A DNA stretch of 64,000 bases from Bacillus sp. CECT 9360 (GCF_918741275.1 NZ_CAKKNA010000004.1:124001-188000); one strand, 5' to 3'; shown: positions 9,206 to 18,423, counted from the stretch's first letter. Numbers and translations are program-made. The notes: a model not told the origin generated them from the sequence alone.

Positions 9206-10716
9206 AAGGAATCATGATTCAAGGAACATCATCAGATGCCGGAAAAAGCTTTATTACAACTGTTTTTTGCAGGCTTCTGGCACAGGAAGGAATGAAGGTC
9301 GCCCCCTTTAAGTCGCAAAATATGTCCAATAATTCCTATGTAACCGTTGATGGATATGAAATCGGTAGGGCACAAGGCATTCAAGCCGAAGCGGCAAACA
9401 CGGAAGCGACCATTTGGATGAACCCGATCCTTTTGAAGCCCAAATCTGATCAGAGCTCAGAGGTAGTCCTTTTTGGAAAGTCGCTCCGTACGCTATCAGG
9501 CATGTCATATCGAGTGAACTTCTATGAACAAGGAATCGAAGCGATCCGGCTTTCCCTTTCCAAACTCAAAGAAGAATATGAGGTGGTTGTTATGGAAGGG
9601 GCAGGCTCGCCTGTCGAGATTAACCTAAAAGATAGAGAGCTAGTGAATATGAAAGTCGCTGAGCTAGCTGATGTGCCGGTGATTCTTGTCGCGGATATTG
9701 AAAGAGGAGGGATATTTGCCAGTATTATCGGAACACTTGAACTGCTCACACCTTCTGAAAGAAAACGGGTCCGGGGAATTGTTGTGAATAAATTCAGAGG
9801 CGATATCCATTTGTTTGAAGATGGTGTTGTCTGGATCGAAGAGAAGACAGGGATTCCTGTTTTAGGGGTTATTCCCTATATAAGCGGGCATATGGTTGAA
9901 GGAGAAGATTCGCTTTCCTTGTCGGACCGGTTTTCAGCTTCTAAAAAGGCGCCGCTTGACCTGGCTGTGTTGAAGCTGCCATACATATCGAATTATACGG
10001 ATTTCGAACCATTCCTATACGAGAAAGAGGTTTCCATCAGATGGGTGGAAGGAGCTTCAGATTTTGGAAAGCCGGATGCCTTGATCATTCCCGGGACAAA
10101 AAGCACGATTCAAGATTTGCGTTATTTGAAGAAAACGGGATTAGCCCAGAAGGTGATAGACTACTATCGTGACGGGGGTTCGATCATCGGAATCTGCGGC
10201 GGCTTTCAAATGCTCTGTGAACAATTGATAGATGATGAAGGCTCGGATACGGGTATGCCGCAAACGAAAGAAGAAGGCCTGTGCCTCGTACCCGCACAAA
10301 CCATTTTCTCAACAGAGAAAAAGACCATCCGCTCAAAGGGAAGCCTGCATCCTGAAACAGGCGTAAAAGAAACTGTCCGGCTTGAAGGATATGAAATCCA
10401 TTTAGGAGATACTGTGTGGAGAACGAGACAAAGAGAGTTACCGTTTATAATACTTGATTCAGGAGAAGCGGAAGGTTTTTATACGGAAAAAGGAAGGTTG
10501 ATAGGGACCTATATGCATCATCTATTCCATAATGACGAATGGAGAACTTTGTGGCTGAATCGTCTCCGGGAGAAAAAGCATCTGCCATTAAGTAAGACAA
10601 TCTACATGAATAAAGAGAAGTATAAGAATCTGGATAAAGCTGTGGAACAGATACGTCCTTTTTTAAACTGGGAAAAAGTGAAGGGGATTTTGAACGAATG
10701 GGGCCAGGAAAAATGA
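9202..10716 (+). CDS. cobQ: Cobyric acid synthase
   Basis: Glutamine- and ATP-dependent amidase that amidates the b, d, e and g side chains of the corrin ring (CobQ/CbiP). N-terminal dethiobiotin-synthetase-like ATPase domain (GTSSDAGKS at 8-16; SQNMSNNSYV; MEGAGSPVEINL) and C-terminal class I glutamine amidotransferase domain with nucleophile Cys332 in GICGGFQM and a YMHHLF histidine near the end. 504 residues from ATG 9202, which follows GGGGGAAG and overlaps cobU by 4 bp. No other ring-synthesis gene is present, so its substrate would have to be a scavenged incomplete corrinoid. Confidence 0.92.
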   Translation: MKGIMIQGTSSDAGKSFITTVFCRLLAQEGMKVAPFKSQNMSNNSYVTVDGYEIGRAQGIQAEAANTEATIWMNPILLKPKSDQSSEVVLFGKSLRTLSGMSYRVNFYEQGIEAIRLSLSKLKEEYEVVVMEGAGSPVEINLKDRELVNMKVAELADVPVILVADIERGGIFASIIGTLELLTPSERKRVRGIVVNKFRGDIHLFEDGVVWIEEKTGIPVLGVIPYISGHMVEGEDSLSLSDRFSASKKAPLDLAVLKLPYISNYTDFEPFLYEKEVSIRWVEGASDFGKPDALIIPGTKSTIQDLRYLKKTGLAQKVIDYYRDGGSIIGICGGFQMLCEQLIDDEGSDTGMPQTKEEGLCLVPAQTIFSTEKKTIRSKGSLHPETGVKETVRLEGYEIHLGDTVWRTRQRELPFIILDSGEAEGFYTEKGRLIGTYMHHLFHNDEWRTLWLNRLREKKHLPLSKTIYMNKEKYKNLDKAVEQIRPFLNWEKVKGILNEWGQEK

Positions 10717-11504
10717 AAATATGGACCGGATTCCTCATCAATCTGCAATTTTTCACTATTCTTCCGGTGAAGAGGCAGTTGCCAATGGATAAAGAATACA
10801 TAAATAAAACGTTCCACACCTTCCCGCTGCTGGGGCTGCTACAAGGAATGGTCTATGCAGTTTTATTATTTGTCCTATTAGAATGGACACCCTTATCTCC
10901 GCTTGCCGCAGCCTTTTTCCTTTGGCTGCTGACAATCATCATCACGGGTGGCCTTCACCTTGACGGCTGGATCGATGCAAGTGATGCTTATTTTTCCTAC
11001 CGGGACATACCAAAGCGACTGGAAATCATGAGCGATCCAAGAACGGGTGCTTTTGGGGTTATTTCTGTCATTGTACTTCTAGGCAGCCGGATGCTCTTTC
11101 TCTATGAAATTATTCAAAATATCAAGCCATGGTCCTATAGTCTGATTATTATGGTTCCCTTCTTGGGCAGGACGGCCATGGGTCTTATTTTAGCCAAAAT
11201 GCCATTGGCCAAAACGGATGGGTTGGCGGCCTTCTTTCAAGCGGCAGCGGGAAAGAACAGCACAGCGGTATATCCAGTATATTTAGCTTTGGCAGGGCTT
11301 GCCTTACTGTCCACAAACGTAACAAGCTTTTATTCATTCATCGTTCTTATAATCGTCTTAATTTTTTCAATGCTTTTTTTAAAAAGGAAGATTATAAAAT
11401 GGTTTGGCGGAATCACAGGTGATGTGAACGGTGCTTCCGTTGAAGGAGTTGAATTAATACTGTGGATGACAATCTGGTTATTACATTATTTCGTCACGGA
11501 CTGA
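10698..11504 (+). CDS. cobS: Adenosylcobinamide-GDP ribazoletransferase
   Basis: Integral membrane cobalamin (5'-phosphate) synthase that joins adenosylcobinamide-GDP to alpha-ribazole (phosphate). 268 residues, hydrophobic throughout, with the metal-binding GGLHLDGWIDASDA motif (about residues 90-103), a DPRTGAFG motif and FGGITGDVNGAS. Two starts are possible: ATG 10698 (after GAAGGGGA) or ATG 10713, which overlaps the cobQ stop as ATGA. The shorter protein begins MKIWTGFLINLQF, closer to the family. Overlaps cobC by 43 bp. Confidence 0.92.
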   Translation: MGPGKMKIWTGFLINLQFFTILPVKRQLPMDKEYINKTFHTFPLLGLLQGMVYAVLLFVLLEWTPLSPLAAAFFLWLLTIIITGGLHLDGWIDASDAYFSYRDIPKRLEIMSDPRTGAFGVISVIVLLGSRMLFLYEIIQNIKPWSYSLIIMVPFLGRTAMGLILAKMPLAKTDGLAAFFQAAAGKNSTAVYPVYLALAGLALLSTNVTSFYSFIVLIIVLIFSMLFLKRKIIKWFGGITGDVNGASVEGVELILWMTIWLLHYFVTD

Positions 11505-12112
11505 CGGTTGCGAATGAAAGAAAAGCCTATCTCGGCTGGTCTGATTCGCCGCTAAGCAGGAAAGGCAAGGCCCAGCTTTGCCCATTGGTGATGGATGCTC
11601 CATTGGTTTTTTCCAGCGATTTAAAAAGGTGTACAGATACGGCAGCGATCCTGTTCCCTGAGAAACCCGTCCAGCAAATAAAGGAGTTCAGGGAGCTTCA
11701 CTTTGGAGAATGGGAAGGAAAGACATATGAGGATTTATTGGAAGATCGCGACTATAAAAAATGGCTCGAGGACCCCCTTGCAGTAATACCTCCAAACGGA
11801 GAAGGCTTTGATCAGTTTGCAGACCGAGTCCAGCGCGGCTGGAAATCAGTCAAAGAGCAAATGGCTGAACAGGGGATTAAACGGGCTGCGATTGTGACAC
11901 ACGGAGGAGTTATCCGATATCTGTTAATGAAATATGCTCCGGTGGAAAAGCCATTTTGGGAATGGGGCATCCCACACGGAAATGGGTGGGAAATGAATTT
12001 CCATACGGAAGACTTTAGGAGGGATGGAAGGTGCACTTTGTTACGGGAGGCGCTTATAACGGCAAATCCAAGTGGGTCAAGGAATATTATCAAAGAAAAG
12101 GGAAAGTGTTAA
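11462..12112 (+). CDS. cobC: Alpha-ribazole phosphatase
   Basis: Histidine phosphatase superfamily enzyme expected to dephosphorylate alpha-ribazole 5'-phosphate or cobalamin 5'-phosphate. RHG catalytic motif at 11-13 (phospho-accepting His12), LGWSD and FSSDLKRC, acid motif FGEWEG, second histidine in VTHGGVIRYLL. GTG start, 11 nt after AAGGAG and inside cobS. 216 residues. The last 82 bp overlap the next gene. The identity rests on operon context, since the family is broad. Confidence 0.85.
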   Translation: MDDNLVITLFRHGLTVANERKAYLGWSDSPLSRKGKAQLCPLVMDAPLVFSSDLKRCTDTAAILFPEKPVQQIKEFRELHFGEWEGKTYEDLLEDRDYKKWLEDPLAVIPPNGEGFDQFADRVQRGWKSVKEQMAEQGIKRAAIVTHGGVIRYLLMKYAPVEKPFWEWGIPHGNGWEMNFHTEDFRRDGRCTLLREALITANPSGSRNIIKEKGKC

Positions 12113-12459
12113 ATGCATATAATGGCGATATCCTTCCTGTCGATTTAACTGTCCTTGATAGCAATATTCTCGTAATAGAAGGAATCGAACAGTTCCTTAA
12201 AGAAGACTGTAAGGTATTGGATGCGCATACTTGCAGGGAAATCTGGAGAAAAAGGCTCAAGGAATGGAAAATATGGGAGGCGAGCGGCAGAAAGCGCCTG
12301 GTCGTTATTATCGGGGCGGACATTACAAAAGGGATTGTACCGCTTGCGCAAGCAGATAGAAAATGGCGGGATATGACTGGCTGGGTCTATCAGGATATTT
12401 CTTCAAATGCTGATAGAGTAGATGTGATTTGGTACGGGTTGAATAGGCAAATCAAATAA
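12031..12459 (+). CDS. Short CobU-family P-loop protein
   Basis: 142-residue relative of CobU, about 50 residues shorter than the full enzyme. P-loop GGAYNGKS at 6-13. The second half matches the CobU end: IGADITKGIVP, then KWRDMTGWVYQ and a final DRVDVIWYGLNRQIK. The middle region is reduced. GTG start at 12031, 8 nt after AGGAGG, deep inside the cobC 3' end. It is the second CobU-like gene of this operon, so it may supply cobinamide kinase or guanylyltransferase activity that the divergent CobU lacks (inference). Confidence 0.75.
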   Translation: MHFVTGGAYNGKSKWVKEYYQRKGKVLNAYNGDILPVDLTVLDSNILVIEGIEQFLKEDCKVLDAHTCREIWRKRLKEWKIWEASGRKRLVVIIGADITKGIVPLAQADRKWRDMTGWVYQDISSNADRVDVIWYGLNRQIK

Positions 12460-12471
12460 GGAGGAATCGGC

Positions 12472-13056
12472 ATGAAATTATATACACGGACCGGGGATAA
12501 AGGAAAAACAAGCATTATAGGGGGAAGGGTTGATAAGGACGATATCCGCGTCGAAGCATACGGAACCGTTGATGAAATAAATTGCTTTGTCGGTCAGGCG
12601 ATTCTAGAACTAGATTCATCCGTTTTTGAAGATGTCCTGGAAGACCTGGAACGAATTCAACATGAACTGTTCGACTGTGGCGGTGATCTTGCCTCAATTT
12701 CCGAAAAGCGTCCGTTAAAGCTGACTGAAGAAGCAGTCTCTGTTTTGGAAAGCAGGATAGACACTTTCATTAAGGAAGCTCCGGAGCTTGAACGTTTTAT
12801 TTTACCAGGGGGGACGAAGCCTGCTGCTTCCATCCATATTGCGAGAACCGTAACGAGGCGTGCAGAGCGGCTGACCGTTTCGCTAATGAAAGAGGATGAA
12901 AATACCTCACCTGCAGCCTTGCAATATTTAAATAGATTGTCTGATTATTTCTTCGCGCTTGCACGAGTGATTAATTTTCGGTTAGGTGTGAAAGATGTGG
13001 AATATGCGAGAAGTGCGAAAGTATTTAGGGATGGAAAAAGAAAAGAGGATAAATGA
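12472..13056 (+). CDS. pduO: Cob(I)alamin adenosyltransferase, PduO type
   Basis: Transfers the 5'-deoxyadenosyl group of ATP to cob(I)alamin or cob(I)inamide, making the coenzyme form. 194 residues with the N-terminal ATP-binding YTRTGDKGKTS (4-14), YGTVDEIN (35-42), IARTVTRRAER and LNRLSDYFFALARVIN near the C-terminus, all typical of the PduO/MMAB family. Strong AGGAGGAAT site before ATG 12472. Its stop overlaps the cblT start. Its product is the cofactor for IcmF encoded at the end of the window. Confidence 0.93.
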   Translation: MKLYTRTGDKGKTSIIGGRVDKDDIRVEAYGTVDEINCFVGQAILELDSSVFEDVLEDLERIQHELFDCGGDLASISEKRPLKLTEEAVSVLESRIDTFIKEAPELERFILPGGTKPAASIHIARTVTRRAERLTVSLMKEDENTSPAALQYLNRLSDYFFALARVINFRLGVKDVEYARSAKVFRDGKRKEDK

Positions 13057-13550
13057 TGTTTGCCAGAAAACTAAGCTGGTCGGCAATCTTTATTGCCCTC
13101 TCCGCTGTCGGGTCCTTCATCAAGCTTCCTGCCATTATAGGAACGGTTGCCTTGGATAGCTTTCCTGCCCTGCTTGCTTCTGTGTTATTGGGACCTTTAT
13201 TCGGCGCGGTCATTGCAGGAGCCGGCCATATTATTTCGGCCATTTTAGGCGGCATGCCCCTTGGGCCCTTTCACTTCTTAATTATGGTTGAAATGGCTGT
13301 TTTGGTATGGGGATATGGTCGCCTATATCGAACGAAAAAGCAAAAAAGTGCTGCATTCTTTTTCTTGGTTGGTAATGCATTAATAGCACCGCTTCCTTTT
13401 ATGACGCTGATCAGTCCTGCCTTTTATACAGCACTGCTGCCTTCTTTGCTTACGGGAACAATTATTAATCTGGCACTTGCCCATCTGTTGACCCCAAGAC
13501 TTCATCCCGTTGTGAAAAAGATACTGCCTCAAAAGGAAGTAAACGAATGA
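13053..13550 (+). CDS. cblT: Alpha-ribazole transporter CblT
   Basis: Hydrophobic protein of 165 residues resembling an ECF-type S component: conserved AIFIALSAVGSFIKLP start, LLGPLFGAVIAGAGHIISAI and about five to six membrane segments. Always paired here with the adjacent cblS. In Listeria and Geobacillus, CblT imports alpha-ribazole and CblS phosphorylates it (established), giving a lower ligand without CobT. ATG 13053 overlaps the adenosyltransferase stop, and its own stop overlaps the cblS start. Confidence 0.85.
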   Translation: MMFARKLSWSAIFIALSAVGSFIKLPAIIGTVALDSFPALLASVLLGPLFGAVIAGAGHIISAILGGMPLGPFHFLIMVEMAVLVWGYGRLYRTKKQKSAAFFFLVGNALIAPLPFMTLISPAFYTALLPSLLTGTIINLALAHLLTPRLHPVVKKILPQKEVNE

Positions 13551-14263
13551 GAGATCCATTATATGTCCCGTTCAATGACCAAGTTTTGATTATAGCAACC
13601 GACAATAGCGGGGGAATCGGCATGAAGGAAAAGGATCTCGTGAAGGTCCCCTATCATGTTGTTTCCTATTATTCCTTTCGGGTCGCGGTCATGGAATGCA
13701 TGGCAGCTGGGGGATTCCCGGTTTCCATCGTCATGCAGAACTTTTGTGGGGAATCGGTATGGGAGGAGCTGAAAGAGGGAATCCAGGAGGGCTTGGATGA
13801 ATTGGGACTGGATATCCCTATTACCGGAAGCACAGAAACCAATATGGAACTGCTTCAGTCTGCATTGGGATTGAGTGTGCTTGGGACTGGCGGCAAATCA
13901 GCGTCAACGGAAGCGCTGCCTTTGCAGGAGGCTAATTTGGCTGTTATCGGCAAACCGTTGGTAGGTGCTGAAGTGGTCGAAGAATCGCGATCCATCGCTC
14001 CGCTGCAGTTGTTTAAACAGCTTTGGCAAAATGAAAGAGTCACGATCTTGCCAGTCGGTTCAAAAGGAATAGCCGATGAACTATGCAGGTTTTTACCAGG
14101 CATAAAAATCGAAAACATAGAAAACATAGGAATCAAACTGGATTTACATAAGTCTGCAGGTCCATCCACTTGTTTTATCATTTCCTATCCAGCGGATTTG
14201 GAACAGGAGATTCAAGAGATAAGCGGTAATTTTTTCAACAAAATAACACTGTCCGGCCATTGA
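13547..14263 (+). CDS. cblS: Alpha-ribazole kinase CblS
   Basis: Last gene of the cobalamin operon, 238 residues. N-terminal NDQVLIIATDNSGGIG and a later GSTETNM segment fit the AIR-synthase/ThiL-like fold of CblS, which phosphorylates alpha-ribazole to the 5'-phosphate used by CobS. ATG overlaps cblT by 4 bp. Together with cobC, both directions of the ribazole/ribazole-phosphate step are encoded. No CobT homologue is visible, so activated lower ligand is likely imported rather than made. Confidence 0.85.
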   Translation: MRDPLYVPFNDQVLIIATDNSGGIGMKEKDLVKVPYHVVSYYSFRVAVMECMAAGGFPVSIVMQNFCGESVWEELKEGIQEGLDELGLDIPITGSTETNMELLQSALGLSVLGTGGKSASTEALPLQEANLAVIGKPLVGAEVVEESRSIAPLQLFKQLWQNERVTILPVGSKGIADELCRFLPGIKIENIENIGIKLDLHKSAGPSTCFIISYPADLEQEIQEISGNFFNKITLSGH

Positions 14264-14484
14264 ACGCCTACCGCATGAAGGAATGTCGAATACGGATTCT
14301 CGTCTGATACATCGAGCCATGTATCTTTTATGGATTTTACGTGGCTTTCTTTGCTCTGATGATTTCCTCTCCAGCTTCCAGCTCGTTTATCATTCGTTGC
14401 TTCTTTACACTGTGTTTTAGGACATGTATATGTGACACCTGAAAATATAGATTTTATTTCTCTGACAAAACTATCCCAAAAGGT
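14212..14484 (-). pseudogene. Start-less minus-strand frame, possible gene relic
   Basis: Stop-to-stop frame of 90 codons without any ATG. It runs TFWDSFVREIKSIF, then CPKTQCKEATNDKR, then KSIKDTWLDVSDENPYSTF, and overlaps the last 52 bp of cblS. The composition looks protein-like and includes a CxxxxC pair, but I do not recognise the family. It may be the end of a gene whose start was lost. Low confidence. Confidence 0.25.
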
Positions 14485-14562
14485 CTACCCTATTGGAAGT
14501 GTTGCTTTTGAATCATGTTTGAGTAAATTGATTCTAATAACCTTGATAAACGAACAAAAAGA

Positions 14563-14604
14563 AAGAGCGTGTTTGAAAAAAAGATTGATCAAAAACACGC
14601 TCTT
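14563..14604 (+). terminator. Strong hairpin after the cobalamin operon
   Basis: AAGAGCGTGTTT (14563-14574) and AAACACGCTCTT (14593-14604) form a perfect 12 bp stem. It lies about 300 nt after cblS. No long T run follows, so its role as terminator is probable rather than certain. The rest of 14605-14771 holds no gene I can support. Confidence 0.5.
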
Positions 14605-14771
14605 AATATATTTAATTGGATCATTCTTTATAAAAAAGTTTGATCATTTCTGTGATCCTTCCTCAATTAAAGCGCCCTTTAACCGAAGAAAGCCAACCGT
14701 GCACATACAAGAATTATTGAAACTTTTTCGGATGAAAATATTCAACCGAATAAAATAACGATTATTTTTTA

Positions 14772-15548
14772 TTATAATTCTGCAAATATTAATTTTGCAT
14801 CATCTGAAGAAGAACCATGGTCAGTATTATCGTAAGAAATTGAAATAACTTCACCTTCTTTTAAGCTGACAACTACATCATCATTAGTAGCAGTAAACAT
14901 TTGATCTCTGCTCTGACCATTTTCATCGTTATATATTGTAATTTTCCATCCTAAATTCTCAAATTCAGGATTTAATTTAACATTAGTTGAAAGTTTATAA
15001 TCTCCAGGCATGATATCTCTTCCAACTATAAACTCACCTATACCTAATTCATTAGAAGGTTCAACCTTTTCAGGTACTGCATTAAATTTAACTTTAGAAA
15101 TATCGCTAAATTCAAGAGTATCACCTTCAAAAAGTATCATTCGTATTTTTGAAGGATATCCTCCAGTATTTTCTTTTGCTCCTCCAACCCAATTTATGAA
15201 TAACGAAGAAACAGAAGAACGGTCACCAAATATATTTCCAGAACCTCCTGTGATTTCTAAATCATAAATACCAGGTGTAACTTCTTCATTTTCGCCAATT
15301 ACTATATTGCCTGTAACATAAAGCTCTTCTGTTTGGGTAGAAAGTGTTGCAAGTTGATTCAAAATATCCAGAGGTGCATTTTTCTCTTCGGGTTTATCCT
15401 CTGTAGTGTTTTCAACTTTGTGTACTTTGTTTTTAGTATCTTCTGTAGATCCACTTGAGTCATTTCCACAAGCTGATAATAAGATAATAGATGAGAGAAA
15501 CAACCCTATAATAATGTTTCTTTTATTAGTGATTTTGATAGAATTCAT
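14772..15548 (-). CDS. Lipoprotein with repeated GxY motifs
   Basis: 258-residue protein starting at ATG 15548 (AGGAG 7 nt upstream). A signal peptide ends in the lipobox LLSAC, followed by a Ser/Thr/Lys/Glu-rich linker. The body contains two related segments, GNIVIGENEEVTPGIYDLEI and GEFIVGRDIMPGDYKLSTN, which resemble a short beta-sandwich repeat seen in Firmicute surface lipoproteins. Its function is unknown to me. It is AT-rich, single and divergent from its neighbours, typical of accessory genes. Confidence 0.75.
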   Translation of the reverse strand: MNSIKITNKRNIIIGLFLSSIILLSACGNDSSGSTEDTKNKVHKVENTTEDKPEEKNAPLDILNQLATLSTQTEELYVTGNIVIGENEEVTPGIYDLEITGGSGNIFGDRSSVSSLFINWVGGAKENTGGYPSKIRMILFEGDTLEFSDISKVKFNAVPEKVEPSNELGIGEFIVGRDIMPGDYKLSTNVKLNPEFENLGWKITIYNDENGQSRDQMFTATNDDVVVSLKEGEVISISYDNTDHGSSSDDAKLIFAEL

Positions 15549-15960
15549 AATACTACTCCTCTGATTTTCGCTCAATTATTTTTTAAAAATATCAAATATA
15601 ATATGGGTTAACCAGTTTTATTAAAACTGATATTTAAAGAAGGGCAAGCCATAACAACTATAAAGCAAATAAACTTTCAAATCATAGTTAAAGTTAAACC
15701 GTCACCTAATCTTATACCTGCAGCAAAACCACTTCCGTTGAACTTTCGCTCTTTTCAAAGATAATTATCAACCTCCAACCTTACTTTGTTAAATATAGCC
15801 GCATTGTACAATATTTACATAATCTATTATACAAAATCTTGGTCCTATTGTGGCACGGTTGTTTTCCATTAACGCGCCCGATTGCGGAATATCGATATAC
15901 GTGTTATTGGTACGTTTTCTTACATGGTAATCTATTTAAAGGGTTAATTAAATTTATTTT
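15549..15960. other. AT-rich spacer with small inverted repeats
   Basis: No gene is supported here. It holds CAGTTTTATTAAAACTG at 15612-15628, an AGATAATTATC palindrome near 15760 and a GC-richer island (CATTAACGCGCCCGATTGC near 15869) that looks like part of an intergenic Bacillus repeat. None is assigned a function. Confidence 0.4.
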
Positions 15961-15967
15961 TTATTTT

Positions 15968-15973
15968 TGAAAC
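15968..15973 (+). promoter_or_regulatory. Possible ECF-type -35 element
   Basis: TGAAAC followed by TTTTT matches the -35 signature of Bacillus ECF sigma promoters and lies 50 nt before the sigma gene, suggesting autoregulation. No clear CGTC-type -10 is seen at the right distance, so support is partial. Confidence 0.4.
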
Positions 15974-16022
15974 TTTTTCTGAAGATATATTCCACTAATA
16001 GTTGAAAGGGGTTGAAAGAAAG

Positions 16023-16562
16023 ATGGAGTCTGGGAATGATAAGCTGGTAATAAAAGCAATTAGAGGCAATAAAAAAGCCTTTGAACAACTTATCAAGCAG
16101 CACTATGAACAAATCTACCGAACTGCTTATCTTTATGTACATAACGAAGAGGATGCATTGGATGTGGTTCAAGAGACGACATATCAAGCTTATTTGAGTA
16201 TTCACGCTTTAAAGCAACCGGAATACTTTATGACTTGGCTTACCAAGATCATTATCCGATGTTCTGGTCATATTCTCAAAAGAAGAAATAATATTGTGCC
16301 ACTAACAGACGAAGTGTTGTCTAATTTATCGGTAACAGATCATTCGGACCAAGATGAGGCAATAAATCTTTTGAATGCTATTGGACAGTTAAAAGAGAAT
16401 TATCGAACCGCCATTATTTTATTTTACTACTATGATTATTCTATTAAAACCATTAGCGAAGTTATGGAGATTCCCGAAGGAACTGTCAAAACTTATTTAA
16501 GCAGGGGGAAAGCTAATTTAAAAAAGTCTTATAAAGAAAAGGGGGACAAGTGTCATGGATAA
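16023..16562 (+). CDS. ECF RNA polymerase sigma factor
   Basis: 179-residue sigma-70 family protein with only regions 2 and 4. Region 2 begins [24 protein letters not shown] and contains the core-binding [17 protein letters not shown] (about 45-60). Region 4 contains [29 protein letters not shown], a helix-turn-helix for the -35 element. ATG 16023 is preferred over TTG 16002 because AAAGGGG lies 11 nt upstream. Overlaps the next gene by 8 bp, the usual sigma/anti-sigma arrangement. The stimulus is unknown. Confidence 0.9.
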   Translation: MESGNDKLVIKAIRGNKKAFEQLIKQHYEQIYRTAYLYVHNEEDALDVVQETTYQAYLSIHALKQPEYFMTWLTKIIIRCSGHILKRRNNIVPLTDEVLSNLSVTDHSDQDEAINLLNAIGQLKENYRTAIILFYYYDYSIKTISEVMEIPEGTVKTYLSRGKANLKKSYKEKGDKCHG

Positions 16563-17967
16563 AAAGGAAGTAAAAAGTGCAATTGATAAAATAGTTGTAC
16601 CAAAAGAAAAAATATTTAACGCCATTGATAAAGGCTTAAAAATGTCAGGACAAGAGGGAAAAACAAAGAAAAAGACAGTTCTTGCAGGTTCAGCTGTTGC
16701 CGTTGCTCTTCTTGGAATAACTGTCACCTCTGGTTTTATTAATCCTACAATGAACAAAGTATTAGCGAATGCACCCTTAATTGGCGGAATCTTTAAAGAC
16801 TTTGACGATTCAATGGGTGTAGAATTGGCCAATCAGGATGCAGTTACAGAATTAAATCAATCTTTAACAAAAAATGGAGTCACTGTAAAACTAACCAGCG
16901 CCTACTTTGATGGAAATGTGGTGTCAATCACAGGATTTGTAGATGAAGATGTTGAAAAAGGGGGGAACGAAAAAGGGGAAGTAAGCTTTGATATGAACTT
17001 CGAAAACTATAAAGGGGATCATGACCCGTGGCTACGTGGAAGGTCAAATAACATTAAGAAAGTGGAAGATGGATATAACTTCCAATGGAAAATGGAATAT
17101 CCATATAAATCAATTAAGGAGAATTTTACTCTTCCCATAACGATTCATAATATCAACGGGATAAAAGGTGAATGGAATTTTGATATTCCAATTCAACAAG
17201 AAAAAAATCGTACACTTGTTATTAATCAGGAGCAGGGATACCCAGAAGATGAGGTCAAAGTCCGTATAAAGGAGATTCTTACCGCAAAAACGTCTTCTTC
17301 GCTTATTTATGAGACCGTGGAGAAATACAAGGGCGATGATATTGATATAAAAGTAGTTGATAATAAAGGGAAAATGTATACGTTTGGAAACCCAACAATT
17401 ATTGAGGAATCGAAACAAGAAGATGGATATCATAGTACCGTGAGAAGAGAAATGACTAAGCTGAATTCAGATATTACATCACTTACCTTTTATCCTTCGT
17501 TATCAGCAGCAGATCCAAAAGTACAACAGCTTTTGAATATAAAATCTTTCACCTTAAAAAGCACACGGTTCAATTTAGGCTTGCAGGTAAACGATGTTAC
17601 TCAAAAAGGTGGGAAATTGGCAATAGATTATCAACTTACAGGGCTTCCGAAGAATTTGAGTAAAGGTAAACTTGAAACAATTAACCATAATTTAGAATAC
17701 CTATTCTGGTTGGTTGATAAGGAATATTTAACCAAGATTGACCCAGAAAATCCGTGGCCTCCTAAAAACCACGGTATTCCCTTTAATAAAGTAAAAATGA
17801 TTGATAAGGCAACGCTACACTTCCAATCCACATTCGATTTGAATGGAGAAGAAAAAATAAAGAACTTAAAGCTGGAAAATACAATCCTGCAGTTCGATTT
17901 TTCAAGCTTTGTCCCATCTGAGGATTTACAACCATTTACTGTTGACCTTCCAATGGTGAATAAATAA
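16555..17967 (+). CDS. Anti-sigma factor, DUF4179 type
   Basis: 470-residue membrane protein: an N-terminal cytoplasmic part of about 40 residues, one transmembrane helix ([20 protein letters not shown], about 42-61) and a large extracytoplasmic domain with the [12 protein letters not shown] segment typical of DUF4179 proteins paired with ECF sigmas. It would hold the upstream sigma factor inactive until a surface signal arrives (inference from family and overlap). No catalytic motif is evident. Confidence 0.85.
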   Translation: MDKKEVKSAIDKIVVPKEKIFNAIDKGLKMSGQEGKTKKKTVLAGSAVAVALLGITVTSGFINPTMNKVLANAPLIGGIFKDFDDSMGVELANQDAVTELNQSLTKNGVTVKLTSAYFDGNVVSITGFVDEDVEKGGNEKGEVSFDMNFENYKGDHDPWLRGRSNNIKKVEDGYNFQWKMEYPYKSIKENFTLPITIHNINGIKGEWNFDIPIQQEKNRTLVINQEQGYPEDEVKVRIKEILTAKTSSSLIYETVEKYKGDDIDIKVVDNKGKMYTFGNPTIIEESKQEDGYHSTVRREMTKLNSDITSLTFYPSLSAADPKVQQLLNIKSFTLKSTRFNLGLQVNDVTQKGGKLAIDYQLTGLPKNLSKGKLETINHNLEYLFWLVDKEYLTKIDPENPWPPKNHGIPFNKVKMIDKATLHFQSTFDLNGEEKIKNLKLENTILQFDFSSFVPSEDLQPFTVDLPMVNK

Positions 17968-18070
17968 ACTCATCAGCATCCTATATGTTGCCATATACAC
18001 TCTGGACATATGGAATACTGCTCACTTTTCGTGAGGAAAGAGGCAAATAAAGAATGAAGCAGTGAACTAT

Positions 18071-18102
18071 GCCTCCCGGCAATCAGGGGGGCTTTTACTT
18101 TT
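18071..18102 (+). terminator. Terminator of the sigma/anti-sigma operon
   Basis: GCCTCCC and GGGGGGC pair (one G-T) around an 8 nt loop and are followed by TTTTACTTTT. It lies 104 nt after the anti-sigma stop. Confidence 0.75.
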
Positions 18103-18300
18103 ATTCCGTTAGATGGCCCGTTTGTTGAATACAACAAGACCTACACCCTTTATTTTTCGTATAAGAATATAAAAGAAAAAAATGTATCTATCTAAAACTA
18201 TCTCAATTATCCCATTATTTCCTAATTTCAAGCAACAACGCTCTTCCATTAAATTTAATTGAATACATTTAAAAGAAAACCCCTATATTTATACAGAGAT

Positions 18301-18380
18301 TTATCAAACTTTGTTCTATTATCAATCTTTTTTATAAATTATCGAACTTTTTTACAAATGATCAAACTTTCTTTTAAATC
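18301..18380 (+). repeat. Tandem phrase array, TTATC family, array 1
   Basis: Four phrases with TTATC or TGATC starts at 18301, 18319, 18339 and 18359: TTATCAAACTTTGTTCTA, TTATCAATCTTTTTTATAAA, TTATCGAACTTTTTTACAAA, TGATCAAACTTTCTTTTAAA. Spacing is 18-20 nt. The core matches arrays at 41640 and 50097. It lies between the sigma operon and a minus-strand gene relic (convergent). Confidence 0.7.
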
Positions 18381-18397
18381 TACAGGAACAATAAAAA

Positions 18398-18423
18398 ATA
18401 CCTCCCGGCAATCCGGAAGGTAT
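18398..18423 (-). terminator. Minus-strand terminator after a truncated gene
   Basis: ATACCTTCCGG and CCGGGAGGTAT (minus-strand reading) make an 11 bp stem with loop ATTG, then TTTTTTATT. It closes the minus-strand relic at 18423-18509. Confidence 0.8.

Noticed and set aside
14432-14758. Plus-strand ORF of 108 codons after cblS
   Set aside because: It reads straight through the 12 bp hairpin at 14563-14604, has no ribosome site and no recognisable domain.
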